64,000 bases of DNA from a virus. This document shows, piece by piece, positions 55,475 to 63,885 of the stretch; position 1 is the stretch's first letter; each line of letters opens with the position of its first letter. A model generated the notes under the pieces. The model did not search any database. It was not told where the DNA came from and was given only the letters and a program-made list of their open reading frames with translations. The stretch is from positions 1 through 64,000 of IMG/VR virus record IMGVR_UViG_3300027792_000013. One strand, written 5' to 3'. A program made the position numbers and the translations under genes.

Positions 55475-58045
55475 TTAAAACATAGTTTTCAATGAAATTT
55501 TTTCGGGATTAAAAAATTTGTCATGAATTGTCCAACCACATACTTTTCCTAAGTTATCTAAAGGATGTAAAAACGTTTTTTCGAATTGAGTTTCATAATC
55601 TATAGATTGGTCTAAACCCAACTCGGGAGGTAGAATAGTTAAAAACGCTATTACATTTTCCCCAATTTTGTTTGGAGTTTTAAGATAAATAAATTTAATT
55701 TTGGTTTTTTCCTGAATTAATCTATATTTCCCCAATAGGTTTAATTTTTTAATCCAGTAATTATATAATAGAGATCCTCTGACATGAATGGGGGTTGCTT
55801 TGGCATAAATATTTACATCGTCTCCATATTTTTTTAATCCTTGAACAGATCTTGGAAATGCGATTTCATCTGGTTTCATTTTATCATATTCTTCCCAAAA
55901 CTTCTTTATGCCAGACATTATTTTTTCCTCTGATTTCAGAAAAATATCATTCACAATTTCCTTTAATTTTGTTCTGATGACCTGCGGGGTGGAAGATCTG
56001 ACAATTTCAATTCCGGTAACTTTTAATGTTGGGGGATCACAAATTATATCTTCGTCAATATATTTCTGAATAATATATTTCTTTTTGGCTACAAAAAGAC
56101 CTTTTCCAACAACCTCTTGTTTCATAACAAGAGATTTTTTATAGACATTCAATATCGAATAAATCTCTTCAATTGCTTTTTCAATATATTTCGACACTTT
56201 TTTGTCACCAAATTCTTTTACAAATTTAGCGATTTCAGTATCTGACAATCCCGGTGATAATTTATTTGTCAATTTTGAACAAGAAATATATTCGGAATCT
56301 GTATCACAATAAACAACATCGATATGATCCTTTAAATTAGCTTTCAAATATTCCTCAATAAACCGAACTACATATTGACCTGTACATGTAATAGCCGAAG
56401 CAATTCTAATATCAAAATATCTAAATTTTTCATTTGCAAATGCTCCGTATCCGCTATTTAATAGAATTTTCAAAGCCTGTTGTTTCAAATCCAGACTTTT
56501 ATATAGAGATGTTTTACTTTTTGCGGATTTCATTTTCTTTTTGGTTTCTACTCGATCATTGTAAATGGTCTCCATAATATCACCAAAAATAGACGATTGA
56601 TCTTTTCTATAAAATTGTAAATTTGCTGTCATTGTTAAATTCTTTTCTTGTAAAATTGAAGTATCAACTTTTCTGAAAATCAAATTGTCCAATATAGAAT
56701 TATCGTCTTTTTTTGTTTCATCATAAAAACAAGCTAAAGAATCTATTCCAGGATTGTTAGGAAAAATTTTTGAAATCAAATCTTTTCTTGTATCCTCATC
56801 TGTTATTAGAGTCTGAGGAGAGATATTGCAATCAATAATAACATTTGGATACTCAGAATTTACATCGTATGAAATTACCCAATCATGAAACCCAATTTGT
56901 GGTTCTCTGACATATCCACCGGGATATTCTTCCTTTCTTGAATCTTTTTTAAAAGGCGGAACTATAAGATTTCGTTTTTTCTGCTCATTGTAAACAATCA
57001 CGTCCCAGACCTTTACGGCTGAAAAAATATCACAAAAAAGAACTTTGGCAGTATAAGCAATTGTTGTAGCTAAATTCAATAACTGTAATTTTTCTTCCAA
57101 AAGATAAACTAATTCAACATCATAGATATTATATTCGACAAACTTTTGTTTGTCATTTAAATAGAATTCATCTAAAGAATCTTCGTCAAACTTAACTTTT
57201 TCTTTGTTAAGTTCGACTTGTGAAATATGCGATAATGAATATGATTCCCTTGTTGTTGGTACATACTTTTTGTATAGATCCAAATAGTCTAAAATAGGAA
57301 TATGAAAATCCCAATGAGACAATCGACTTCCATTCACAAAAGATTCAATGGGATTGACATGCCCAATAGGACTCAAATCGTTTAAAACATTTGATCCAAT
57401 TACTTTGCAAATCCGGTTGGTTAAATATGGGATATCAAAATATTGGACATTCCACCCGGTAATAATATCCGGAGACAAAGATTTTATGACGTGAATAAAT
57501 AACTCCAAAAGTTCCCTTTCAGTTGTGACTTGTTTGAATTGAATTTTTTCTTTATCTATGTCTAATTGACATTTTGAAGTTTCAAAGGGGCAAGTACTTA
57601 AAACAAAAAATGATTTCGTTATACTATCTTTTATAGTAATCGAAGTAACCGGATATAATGCATCCTGTGGTTCAGCAAAACCTTGACTATTTGAAAAAAC
57701 TTCGATATCAATATAAACAGTTTTGATAAAATCTAGATTCCAAAATACTGATTGTTCTTCTCCCCATCTTGAATTAATAAATTGATATACTGGCGAAATT
57801 TCCCCATATAATGGAACATCTAGTTGTTTTTGATCATTTTTAAAATTATGATATTCTTTGATCGATAAACTATGTTTTTTCAAAAATTTATTATCAGTCC
57901 CTATATATTCAGTGGGTATTTGTGCCAAAGTATAGATTTCCGGATAAAAAATAACATCTCGTTTAAATTTCTTACCGGTTTCATTGTAACCAATACAACA
58001 TAAACTGTTACCGTTTGAAATCACATTTGTGTAAAATTCTTTCAT
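55475..58045 (-). CDS. 43: DNA polymerase, family B, T4 gp43-like
   Basis: The 856 residues (T4: 898) include the 3'-5' exonuclease (TVYIDIEVFSNSQG near residue 110, DIITGWNVQYFDIPYL near 195, EYNIYDVELVYLLEE near 305) and the polymerase domain: YDVNSEYPNVIIDCNISP (motif A near 390), KILLNSGYGAFANEKF (motif B near 525) and VVYCDTDSEYISCS (motif C near 580). All catalytic acids are present. It is coupled by ATGA to the DpdA-like gene upstream, so polymerase and base-modifier are made together. Confidence 0.93.
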   Translation of the reverse strand: MKEFYTNVISNGNSLCCIGYNETGKKFKRDVIFYPEIYTLAQIPTEYIGTDNKFLKKHSLSIKEYHNFKNDQKQLDVPLYGEISPVYQFINSRWGEEQSVFWNLDFIKTVYIDIEVFSNSQGFAEPQDALYPVTSITIKDSITKSFFVLSTCPFETSKCQLDIDKEKIQFKQVTTERELLELFIHVIKSLSPDIITGWNVQYFDIPYLTNRICKVIGSNVLNDLSPIGHVNPIESFVNGSRLSHWDFHIPILDYLDLYKKYVPTTRESYSLSHISQVELNKEKVKFDEDSLDEFYLNDKQKFVEYNIYDVELVYLLEEKLQLLNLATTIAYTAKVLFCDIFSAVKVWDVIVYNEQKKRNLIVPPFKKDSRKEEYPGGYVREPQIGFHDWVISYDVNSEYPNVIIDCNISPQTLITDEDTRKDLISKIFPNNPGIDSLACFYDETKKDDNSILDNLIFRKVDTSILQEKNLTMTANLQFYRKDQSSIFGDIMETIYNDRVETKKKMKSAKSKTSLYKSLDLKQQALKILLNSGYGAFANEKFRYFDIRIASAITCTGQYVVRFIEEYLKANLKDHIDVVYCDTDSEYISCSKLTNKLSPGLSDTEIAKFVKEFGDKKVSKYIEKAIEEIYSILNVYKKSLVMKQEVVGKGLFVAKKKYIIQKYIDEDIICDPPTLKVTGIEIVRSSTPQVIRTKLKEIVNDIFLKSEEKIMSGIKKFWEEYDKMKPDEIAFPRSVQGLKKYGDDVNIYAKATPIHVRGSLLYNYWIKKLNLLGKYRLIQEKTKIKFIYLKTPNKIGENVIAFLTILPPELGLDQSIDYETQFEKTFLHPLDNLGKVCGWTIHDKFFNPEKISLKTMF

Positions 58046-59253
58046 TCAAATATTTCCTTTAGATCATGTTTAATTGTATCTTCTTCAAATTTGTTAAAAA
58101 CCATTCCACTTTTAATTAACTCGTCAAGTTTTTTTCCTTTTGGTAAATCAAATATTTTGTCAATTAATGTAAAAATAAAAATATCATTTCGAGGAAAAAT
58201 GTCTCTTATAATTTCTTTTGAATTCAAGAAAAGTATATTTTCTAACTCAGTTTTATCTTTTATAAAGTGATACAAATTATGCAAGGATAAAAAACTATAA
58301 AAACGTGTCGTAAATGCCTGATTTTTTTCGTTAAATTCTTGATATATATGTCGCCAAGTTAAACCTTCACAAACTGGACAATCACAAGGTAGTGGAATAT
58401 CTAAATTAAGATGGTCAATTGAATCTATCTGTTTTGTTATAGTTAATTTGCTCGATTTAAAAATAGAAGTTTTGTAAGACCCGAATGCCGATGATAATAT
58501 AGGTGATGATGAATCGTATGAAATTTTGCATTTATACCCTAATTGATTTAGTTTATGTTGAAAATAAATCAACATGCGCATAATTTGATATGATGTTGCT
58601 CCAAAAATATGAAAAATTTTTCCTTTGCTGTTAAATCTATCAAATTCCCCGGATTCTAAAAACATAATAAGAGCATACAAAGTTAAAAATATATTTCGTG
58701 ATACAGATCCAATCGCCCACCCACCACTAAAATTAAAATCCTTGACTTTCTGATACCACGTAATCAATTGATCGATGCTTCTTCCTTGTAAAACATTCAT
58801 AAATTTTGTTTTGTTACTTTGATGAGTTTCAAACCATTGAAAATTAGAAAATGACATTTCTAAACATTCTTCAAATGTTTTTCTTCTGTTTCCTTTACTA
58901 GATGATATAAATGGTGGTATATCCAAATTTGGAGAGTAATTGGTATTTTCTTCTAACCAATCAAATATTTTTTCTCTAATCTCATCAGAATATTCTAAGT
59001 AGTCCGTAGTTATTTGATATCCACCAGAATCTCCCATCACTAATGTTTTAGTTAAGTCAATTTTTAATATTTCCTTAACCAAATTTGGTTTTTTATAATT
59101 ATGTCCGGCCGAAAACATAATTTTGTCATAATGAAAAATAGAATTTTCTTTATTGAAAAATCGCATAGACTTTTCTTTTATTAATTTATCAGTAATCATT
59201 TCATCATATAAACATCCTGTCGATATTGCTGGAATATATAAAGTTCTATTCAT
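58042..59253 (-). CDS. dpdA: DNA 7-deazaguanine transglycosylase, DpdA-like (TGT superfamily)
   Basis: The 403-residue protein has a TGT-type barrel: IMFSAGHNYKKP, VMGDSGGYQITTDYL (residues 72-86), NLDIPPF near 110, MNVLQGRSIDQL near 150, GGWAIGSVSRNIF near 180, and a zinc site LPCDCPVCEGLTWRH near 290. These fit phage DpdA, which exchanges guanine in DNA for a 7-deazaguanine base. Bacterial and archaeal TGTs act on tRNA instead; phage context, the lack of a PUA domain and linkage with polymerase and FolE favour DpdA. Class I promoter upstream. Confidence 0.82.
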   Translation of the reverse strand: MNRTLYIPAISTGCLYDEMITDKLIKEKSMRFFNKENSIFHYDKIMFSAGHNYKKPNLVKEILKIDLTKTLVMGDSGGYQITTDYLEYSDEIREKIFDWLEENTNYSPNLDIPPFISSSKGNRRKTFEECLEMSFSNFQWFETHQSNKTKFMNVLQGRSIDQLITWYQKVKDFNFSGGWAIGSVSRNIFLTLYALIMFLESGEFDRFNSKGKIFHIFGATSYQIMRMLIYFQHKLNQLGYKCKISYDSSSPILSSAFGSYKTSIFKSSKLTITKQIDSIDHLNLDIPLPCDCPVCEGLTWRHIYQEFNEKNQAFTTRFYSFLSLHNLYHFIKDKTELENILFLNSKEIIRDIFPRNDIFIFTLIDKIFDLPKGKKLDELIKSGMVFNKFEEDTIKHDLKEIFE

Positions 59254-59276
59254 TTAATGACCTACCTTATTTAATT

Positions 59277-59305
59277 ATTATACCAAAAAACTTAAAAAAA
59301 CTTTC
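59277..59305 (-). promoter_or_regulatory. Class I promoter (GAAAGT-N17-TATAAT)
   Basis: -35 GAAAGT (59305-59300), 17-bp spacer, -10 TATAAT (59282-59277), driving dpdA and polymerase. The leader contains AAGG before ATG. Confidence 0.6.
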
Positions 59306-59331
59306 TTTTTTTAGTAGAAAAATATATGTTT

Positions 59332-60339
59332 TCATATATACTCCTTGATTTTTTCAAACCCAACAAATTTATTAATCAATATTTGTCTTTGTATTTTTAA
59401 TAATTCATCCAATTTATTTTTATTCATTGAGTTAATTTGTTTGACAAAATGCAAAAACGTTTTAATTATTTCATTGTCGGATAAGAGATTCTCATATTTA
59501 AATTCTGATATATACATTTCTTCGTAAGACAATCGATTTGGAATAAATGGAACCACATCTAAAAATACTCCCTCAACAGCACTTATACCAAATGTTTCTT
59601 GAAGATTGGCACTAAATAAAAATTTACTACTCGTTAGTAATTTATAATAATCTTTTTTTGTTTTGCATTCTTCTAAACTAACAACAAAAGACATGTCTTT
59701 TATTTCATTTTTCATTCTCCTAAATAAGTCAATTCTTTTTTCCACTGATAGTCTATGTGGAAAAATTACCTGATTTTTCTTTAAATCACGATCCATTTTA
59801 TACTTATTTAAATAATCTATTTTGTATGGAAATCCAACTACTTTTATTTTGTCTTTATATGTATTCCCAAAATTATTTATGATCATTTTTTTATGAAAAT
59901 CAGTTGTAACAAAAGATATGTCGGAACAATCTAATAAACTTTTTTCAAATCCATTGAAATACTTATTTGCACCAACTAATCCTAATAAATCATATGGATC
60001 ATAACTTCCAGCATGCCAATAAGAATAGATTTTAATATTAATTCCACTTAAAAGTGACATATATTTTACTGCTATAATCCCATAATGCCAGGCATCATAA
60101 AACAAAAATTTATCATTTGGTTTAATTAATTTTTTATTGAATAAATCTGCCATTTTACTAATTTGTTCTGATTTCCACTTATTAGTATTAAAAATATCTA
60201 AAAAATTTTTGTTATTACTTATACCAGATCTAGTTTTTCCGTCTATTTCAATCGAGTCCGGAAATTCTTCTTTAAACCATACTTTCCACTGTTTTGTATA
60301 TCTTGTCTCTAATGGTTCCAATGTAACTAAATATAGCAT
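59332..60339 (-). CDS. GT-B glycosyltransferase, GT4-like
   Basis: The 335-residue protein has DKFLFYDAWHYGIIAV in the N-terminal domain, then KVVGFPYKIDYL, VIFPHRLSVEKRIDLFRRM and NLQETFGISAVEGVFLDV (the E-x7-E type donor site) in the C-terminal domain, as in GT4 enzymes. GGAGG lies at 5 bases from the chosen ATG. It sits between dpdA and a second glycosyltransferase, next to a deacetylase gene. Confidence 0.78.
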   Translation of the reverse strand: MLYLVTLEPLETRYTKQWKVWFKEEFPDSIEIDGKTRSGISNNKNFLDIFNTNKWKSEQISKMADLFNKKLIKPNDKFLFYDAWHYGIIAVKYMSLLSGINIKIYSYWHAGSYDPYDLLGLVGANKYFNGFEKSLLDCSDISFVTTDFHKKMIINNFGNTYKDKIKVVGFPYKIDYLNKYKMDRDLKKNQVIFPHRLSVEKRIDLFRRMKNEIKDMSFVVSLEECKTKKDYYKLLTSSKFLFSANLQETFGISAVEGVFLDVVPFIPNRLSYEEMYISEFKYENLLSDNEIIKTFLHFVKQINSMNKNKLDELLKIQRQILINKFVGFEKIKEYI

Positions 60340-60359
60340 ATTAACCTCCATAATCTATT

Positions 60360-61091
60360 TTAATATATATATTCAATATCTTTAATAGACCAACCATCTT
60401 TTTTTAAAGAAATTCCATAATTATTTACTTTTTTACTCCAAGCCAATTCAGATACCCACTTTTTTTCTGAATAACTATATCTAAGATGGTAAATACTATC
60501 ATTACAAAATATATAGTGAGGTTTTATTTTTTTATGTTTGAAAATTAAATCAGAAAAAACAAACCAATCTATTGTTTTTTTAGTATTTAATAATTTTTTT
60601 AAAATAACAGTATCTTCTATAAAAGTATCATATTTTTGTAAATAACAACATCCCAACATTGAAAGATAAATATCATCATTTACAAACATCGGTGCTTTTC
60701 TGATTCCTATATCAACTCTATTTTCTATAAATGACATATAGACTATGTTTTTATTTTCCACAAATTTTAAAATGTTTTGAATAACTTTTTCATTAAAAAT
60801 AAAATCATCGTCAAAAATAAAGTAGTTTTTACGATTTAAATTATTCATATATTTAAGCATGTAATAAGTAGTTTTATTTATATTGCCACCACCTAATCCT
60901 GAAAATATATTCCACTTTTTTATCATCAATACTTCGAGTAACTTTTTCTGAAACCCAGTTAAGTCATTTTCCCCATCTTTGATTACTAACAAATTACCAA
61001 CAGTATTAAATGTTGATAGTACTGTTAAAAAAGCAGTAAAACATTCATACCCAAGAGTTCTTACCACAATTGTAAAATTTTTTTCTTTCAT
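60360..61091 (-). CDS. GT-A fold glycosyltransferase
   Basis: The 243-residue protein begins FTIVVRTLGYECFTAFL, with NLLVIKDGENDLTGF near residue 33, a Gly-rich region, and RKNYFIFDDDFIFNEKV near 88, a DDD metal site. The end contains WFVFSDLIFKHKKI and a WSKKVNNYGISLKKDGW segment. It fits a GT2-like family, though the exact group cannot be set. Acceptor unknown. Confidence 0.7.
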   Translation of the reverse strand: MKEKNFTIVVRTLGYECFTAFLTVLSTFNTVGNLLVIKDGENDLTGFQKKLLEVLMIKKWNIFSGLGGGNINKTTYYMLKYMNNLNRKNYFIFDDDFIFNEKVIQNILKFVENKNIVYMSFIENRVDIGIRKAPMFVNDDIYLSMLGCCYLQKYDTFIEDTVILKKLLNTKKTIDWFVFSDLIFKHKKIKPHYIFCNDSIYHLRYSYSEKKWVSELAWSKKVNNYGISLKKDGWSIKDIEYIY

Positions 61092-61097
61092 ATTTAT

Positions 61098-61727
61098 TTA
61101 CATAAAAAGATTAAACACTTTATCATTTTTAAACCATAATCTTTCACAAAAAAGATTGTTTTTATGTAAATAAAAATACAAGCTATTTATTAAAGAAATA
61201 TCAATCTGTGATTTATATAACATAACCAATCTTATTTTATCAAAAATATCTATATTAATAAATGCATGATTAAAATTATTATTTTTTAAAAAATCATTGG
61301 TTTTAAATTGTACATTATCGGCATATGGTAAATCCTCATAAAAAATTAATTTATCATCGGGTAATATATTTTTAAAAGTTTCAAAGCATATAACATGATC
61401 TATATGTTCTTCAATTGATAATGGCAAGAAAACGAAATCATACCAACATAAATTTATTTTAACATCTATGTTTATTTTTAATTTCGAACGTAACTTAGAA
61501 TCTAAAAAATTTAAGTGAATATAATTTGCATTTACATGTTTACAGAAACTTTTGTCTTCTTGTAATCTTGTATTATATGGATTTTCCGATTTTATATTTT
61601 CATTTAATAGATAATTACTTTTATTAAAAACCGTTAAAATAGTTTTTTTACCTATTATTCTTTGTATAGATCCACCAATAGAAAAAGCAATATCATCGAA
61701 ATGTGGTTGAACAAATAATATCTTCAT
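61098..61727 (-). CDS. PIG-L/LmbE-family deacetylase
   Basis: The 209-residue protein opens ILFVQPHFDDIAFSIGG (the PH-DD zinc motif, residues 7-12, with Ile where Glu is common) and has LPLSIEEHIDHVICFE near 106 (the H-x2-H motif). The family removes acetyl groups from GlcNAc units in GPI, mycothiol, bacillithiol and antibiotic sugars. Lying next to a GT4-like enzyme, it suggests a two-step GlcNAc transfer and deacetylation. Coupled by ATGA to the gene upstream. Confidence 0.8.
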   Translation of the reverse strand: MKILFVQPHFDDIAFSIGGSIQRIIGKKTILTVFNKSNYLLNENIKSENPYNTRLQEDKSFCKHVNANYIHLNFLDSKLRSKLKINIDVKINLCWYDFVFLPLSIEEHIDHVICFETFKNILPDDKLIFYEDLPYADNVQFKTNDFLKNNNFNHAFINIDIFDKIRLVMLYKSQIDISLINSLYFYLHKNNLFCERLWFKNDKVFNLFM

Positions 61728-62167
61728 TTTTTGTAATCTACCATATATTTTTCCCAGTCATTATAACTAAAAGAATCTGAAATAAATATACCATCAATTG
61801 ATTCTATTTTTAAAGATACTTGATTTATATTACTCAAAGTCAGATTATTAGTTTTTAAAGTAAATATTTTATGAATGTAGTGATTTGATAATATATAAGC
61901 CGGTATCTTAAAAATTTCATCTATTTCATATTCAGCAACAATGATATATTTATTTACATCTATTGTTGATAAAAATTCAAATAATTCTTTATTGTCTATT
62001 TTTGATTGATTACATGCTCCAAAATAAATCCTTTTAATATCCACATCTTTTTCTAGTATATTTTTAATTTCATTTAGAGAAAAAGATCCTTTGACAAATA
62101 AAGTTTTGATTTTATCTTTTTCTATCCCTTCAACTTCTACCGATACAAAATAAGGTTTATCTAACAT
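61724..62167 (-). CDS. Hypothetical protein in the second modification island (147 aa)
   Basis: ATG at 62167 overlaps the radical SAM gene by 11 bases; two earlier ATGs overlap more. The protein alternates strands and helices (LFVKGSFSLNEIKNIL, YIIVAEYEIDEIF, SLKIESIDGIFISDSFSYND), like a leucine-rich or solenoid-type fold. It is found only in this setting in the window. Function unknown. Confidence 0.58.
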   Translation of the reverse strand: MLDKPYFVSVEVEGIEKDKIKTLFVKGSFSLNEIKNILEKDVDIKRIYFGACNQSKIDNKELFEFLSTIDVNKYIIVAEYEIDEIFKIPAYILSNHYIHKIFTLKTNNLTLSNINQVSLKIESIDGIFISDSFSYNDWEKYMVDYKK

Positions 62168-62873
62168 TTTTTTTCTCACTTTCACCATGATCATTGCTGT
62201 ATCCTAAACAAGTTTCACATTTTTTAATAATTCTATTTTCAATATTCGTTTCCCAAATATTCCCCAAAACACAATCACTACTATCATCAAAACACTCACA
62301 ACATCTTACTATTTTACCATTAGATAGTACTACCACCTCATTATTTACAAGAAAAGAACAATTTTTGAAATCACTCCTTTTCTCTGTATTATTTAATTGA
62401 CCCAGGTCCCGCAATCGTTTGGTAAAACATTTGAATCCATTATTTAAAAGATCTAGTATAATGTCTTTATATTTTTCTTCGTCAAAAAATAATATATTTA
62501 TTTTATCTTTGTCATTTTTTATTTCACTCAAATTTTTAATTGAGTTATAATTGTGAAAGGAAATGTATAATTTACTTAACCCCATTTTTATTAAAGACGA
62601 AAAATTACTATTAGTTAATAGAATTCCATTCGTATTTAATTCAACTTTTATTTTTTTATTATTTAATACTTTTATTGTATATAATAATATATCTAATTCC
62701 AAAAGACTTTCTCCAAAATGATGTAATCGTACTTTTTTCGATGTGATAATATTACATATATGGTCTATCACATCTTTATCAATTGTTTTAATAGGTCTTG
62801 TCATCGCACTTCTTGGGCAATAATAACAACTTAAGTTACATTTATTTGTTATTTCAATTTGATATATATTCAT
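62157..62873 (-). CDS. Radical SAM protein with SPASM-like C-terminus
   Basis: The 238-residue protein opens MNIYQIEITNKCNLSCYYCPRSA (here CNLSCYYC gives CxxxCxxC), with LHHFGESLLELD near residue 50, ELNTNGILL near 78 and a C-terminal set (NCSFLVNNEVVVLSNGKIVRCCECF; VLGNIWE; CETC) of SPASM type. It is too unlike QueE, which has a longer loop in its Cys motif, for that role to be assumed. It ends coupled to the next gene. Confidence 0.8.
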   Translation of the reverse strand: MNIYQIEITNKCNLSCYYCPRSAMTRPIKTIDKDVIDHICNIITSKKVRLHHFGESLLELDILLYTIKVLNNKKIKVELNTNGILLTNSNFSSLIKMGLSKLYISFHNYNSIKNLSEIKNDKDKINILFFDEEKYKDIILDLLNNGFKCFTKRLRDLGQLNNTEKRSDFKNCSFLVNNEVVVLSNGKIVRCCECFDDSSDCVLGNIWETNIENRIIKKCETCLGYSNDHGESEKKNVR

Positions 62874-63206
62874 CTAATAATACTCTTTTAGTGATCCATT
62901 TTCATTATCTTCTGATATTTCAATTTTAATTTTTCTTTTAGGAAATTTGGTGGAAATTTTTTTATAAAAAAAATCAGATATTGCCTCACAAGATTTGTTA
63001 TTAAGATTCTTATTTTTTATTAAAGATTCTACGAAACTTTTGAATAAAAAGAACTCTATATCACGATCATTGTGGAAAACTTCTATCCATATTTTTACAT
63101 AAAAAATATGACGGTGGATATTTTTTAAAAATTTTACTTCTGGTGGGGCATCTGTATATCGATGAAACCCAACAAAATTAGTAGTAATCCATATAAAACT
63201 ATTCAT
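62874..63206 (-). CDS. QueD-like (6-carboxytetrahydropterin synthase-fold) protein
   Basis: The 110 residues follow a phage/bacterial QueD-like pattern: WITTNFVGFHRYTDAPPEVKFL, here shortened to FVGFHRY-DAPPEV, NIHRHIFYVKIWIEVFH near residue 32 (H-x-H), DIEFFLFKSFVES, SCEAISDFFYKK near 78 and IEISEDNENG at the end. QueD makes 6-carboxytetrahydropterin on the preQ0 route. The zinc His set differs from standard QueD, so it could be a diverged form. It follows folE by one base. Confidence 0.72.
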   Translation of the reverse strand: MNSFIWITTNFVGFHRYTDAPPEVKFLKNIHRHIFYVKIWIEVFHNDRDIEFFLFKSFVESLIKNKNLNNKSCEAISDFFYKKISTKFPKRKIKIEISEDNENGSLKEYY

Positions 63207-63207
63207 T

Positions 63208-63822
63208 CTATTTCTTAATGTAATGTAAAAATTCTTCTTTTGTACTAATATCAAGAAAACAGCCTTTTAATGAAGTAGTTATCATCCAGGCATTCGGTTC
63301 TTGAATTCCTCTGATCTGCATGCAACCATGTTGAGCTTTAATATAAACTCCACATCCTACCGGTTGAAGTTTTTCATCAATGAACTCCGATATTTGTTCC
63401 GTTAATTCTTCTTGAATTTGTGGTCTTTTGGTAAACCAATCAACAATTCGAGCCAGCTTAGAAATGCCAGTAATTAGCTTATTGGGAATGTATCCTATAT
63501 AAGCCTCACCAACAAATGGGACAAAATGATGAGAACATAATGAATTTACGCGAATTGGACCCAAAACAATCATAGAGTTAATCTGTTTGGTATTGACGAA
63601 AAATGTTATCTTTGGAGACGGTTCATAACAGCCTTTTAAAAGTTCCCTAACATACATTTTGGCAATTCTTTTAGGGGTTTCGTTTAAATTTTGATCTAAA
63701 TTCATATCAAATCCCAAGATCTTTAAAATTGATATAAAATGAGTTTGTACTTCGTCTTCCATGATTTTCAATTCAGATTCCGTTTTTATCTTATTGTCAT
63801 TCGCAATTCCTAGTCCTGGCAT
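63208..63822 (-). CDS. folE: GTP cyclohydrolase I, FolE
   Basis: The 204-residue protein has the FolE core: LNETPKRIAKMYVRELL near residue 45, VNSLCSHHFVPFVGEAYIGYIP near 92 shown as SLCSHHFVPF-GEA-IGYIP with the zinc Cys and His, LARIVDWFTKRPQIQEELT, and AQHGCMQIRGI near 165 (second Cys). It turns GTP into dihydroneopterin triphosphate, the first step for 7-deazaguanine synthesis and for folates. Class I promoter and AAGGAG are upstream. Confidence 0.9.
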   Translation of the reverse strand: MPGLGIANDNKIKTESELKIMEDEVQTHFISILKILGFDMNLDQNLNETPKRIAKMYVRELLKGCYEPSPKITFFVNTKQINSMIVLGPIRVNSLCSHHFVPFVGEAYIGYIPNKLITGISKLARIVDWFTKRPQIQEELTEQISEFIDEKLQPVGCGVYIKAQHGCMQIRGIQEPNAWMITTSLKGCFLDISTKEEFLHYIKK

Positions 63823-63856
63823 TTTTACTCCTTCTTTTAAATCAATTTATTGGTCT

Positions 63857-63885
63857 ATTATAATATATTTCATATTTTTACTTAA
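63857..63885 (-). promoter_or_regulatory. Class I promoter (TTAAGT-N17-TATAAT)
   Basis: -35 TTAAGT (63885-63880), 17-bp spacer, -10 TATAAT (63862-63857), driving folE, the QueD-like gene and the island behind. The -35 contains the stop of the next upstream gene. Confidence 0.66.

Noticed and set aside
59267-59335. 22-codon frame behind the GT4-like gene with AAGGAG upstream
   Set aside because: The apparent ribosome binding site is made by the last codons of the preceding gene, and the frame spans the dpdA promoter, so it is probably chance.
62157-62873. QueE (7-carboxy-7-deazaguanine synthase) for the radical SAM gene
   Set aside because: Tempting from context, but the Cys motif and SPASM-like C-terminus differ from QueE.
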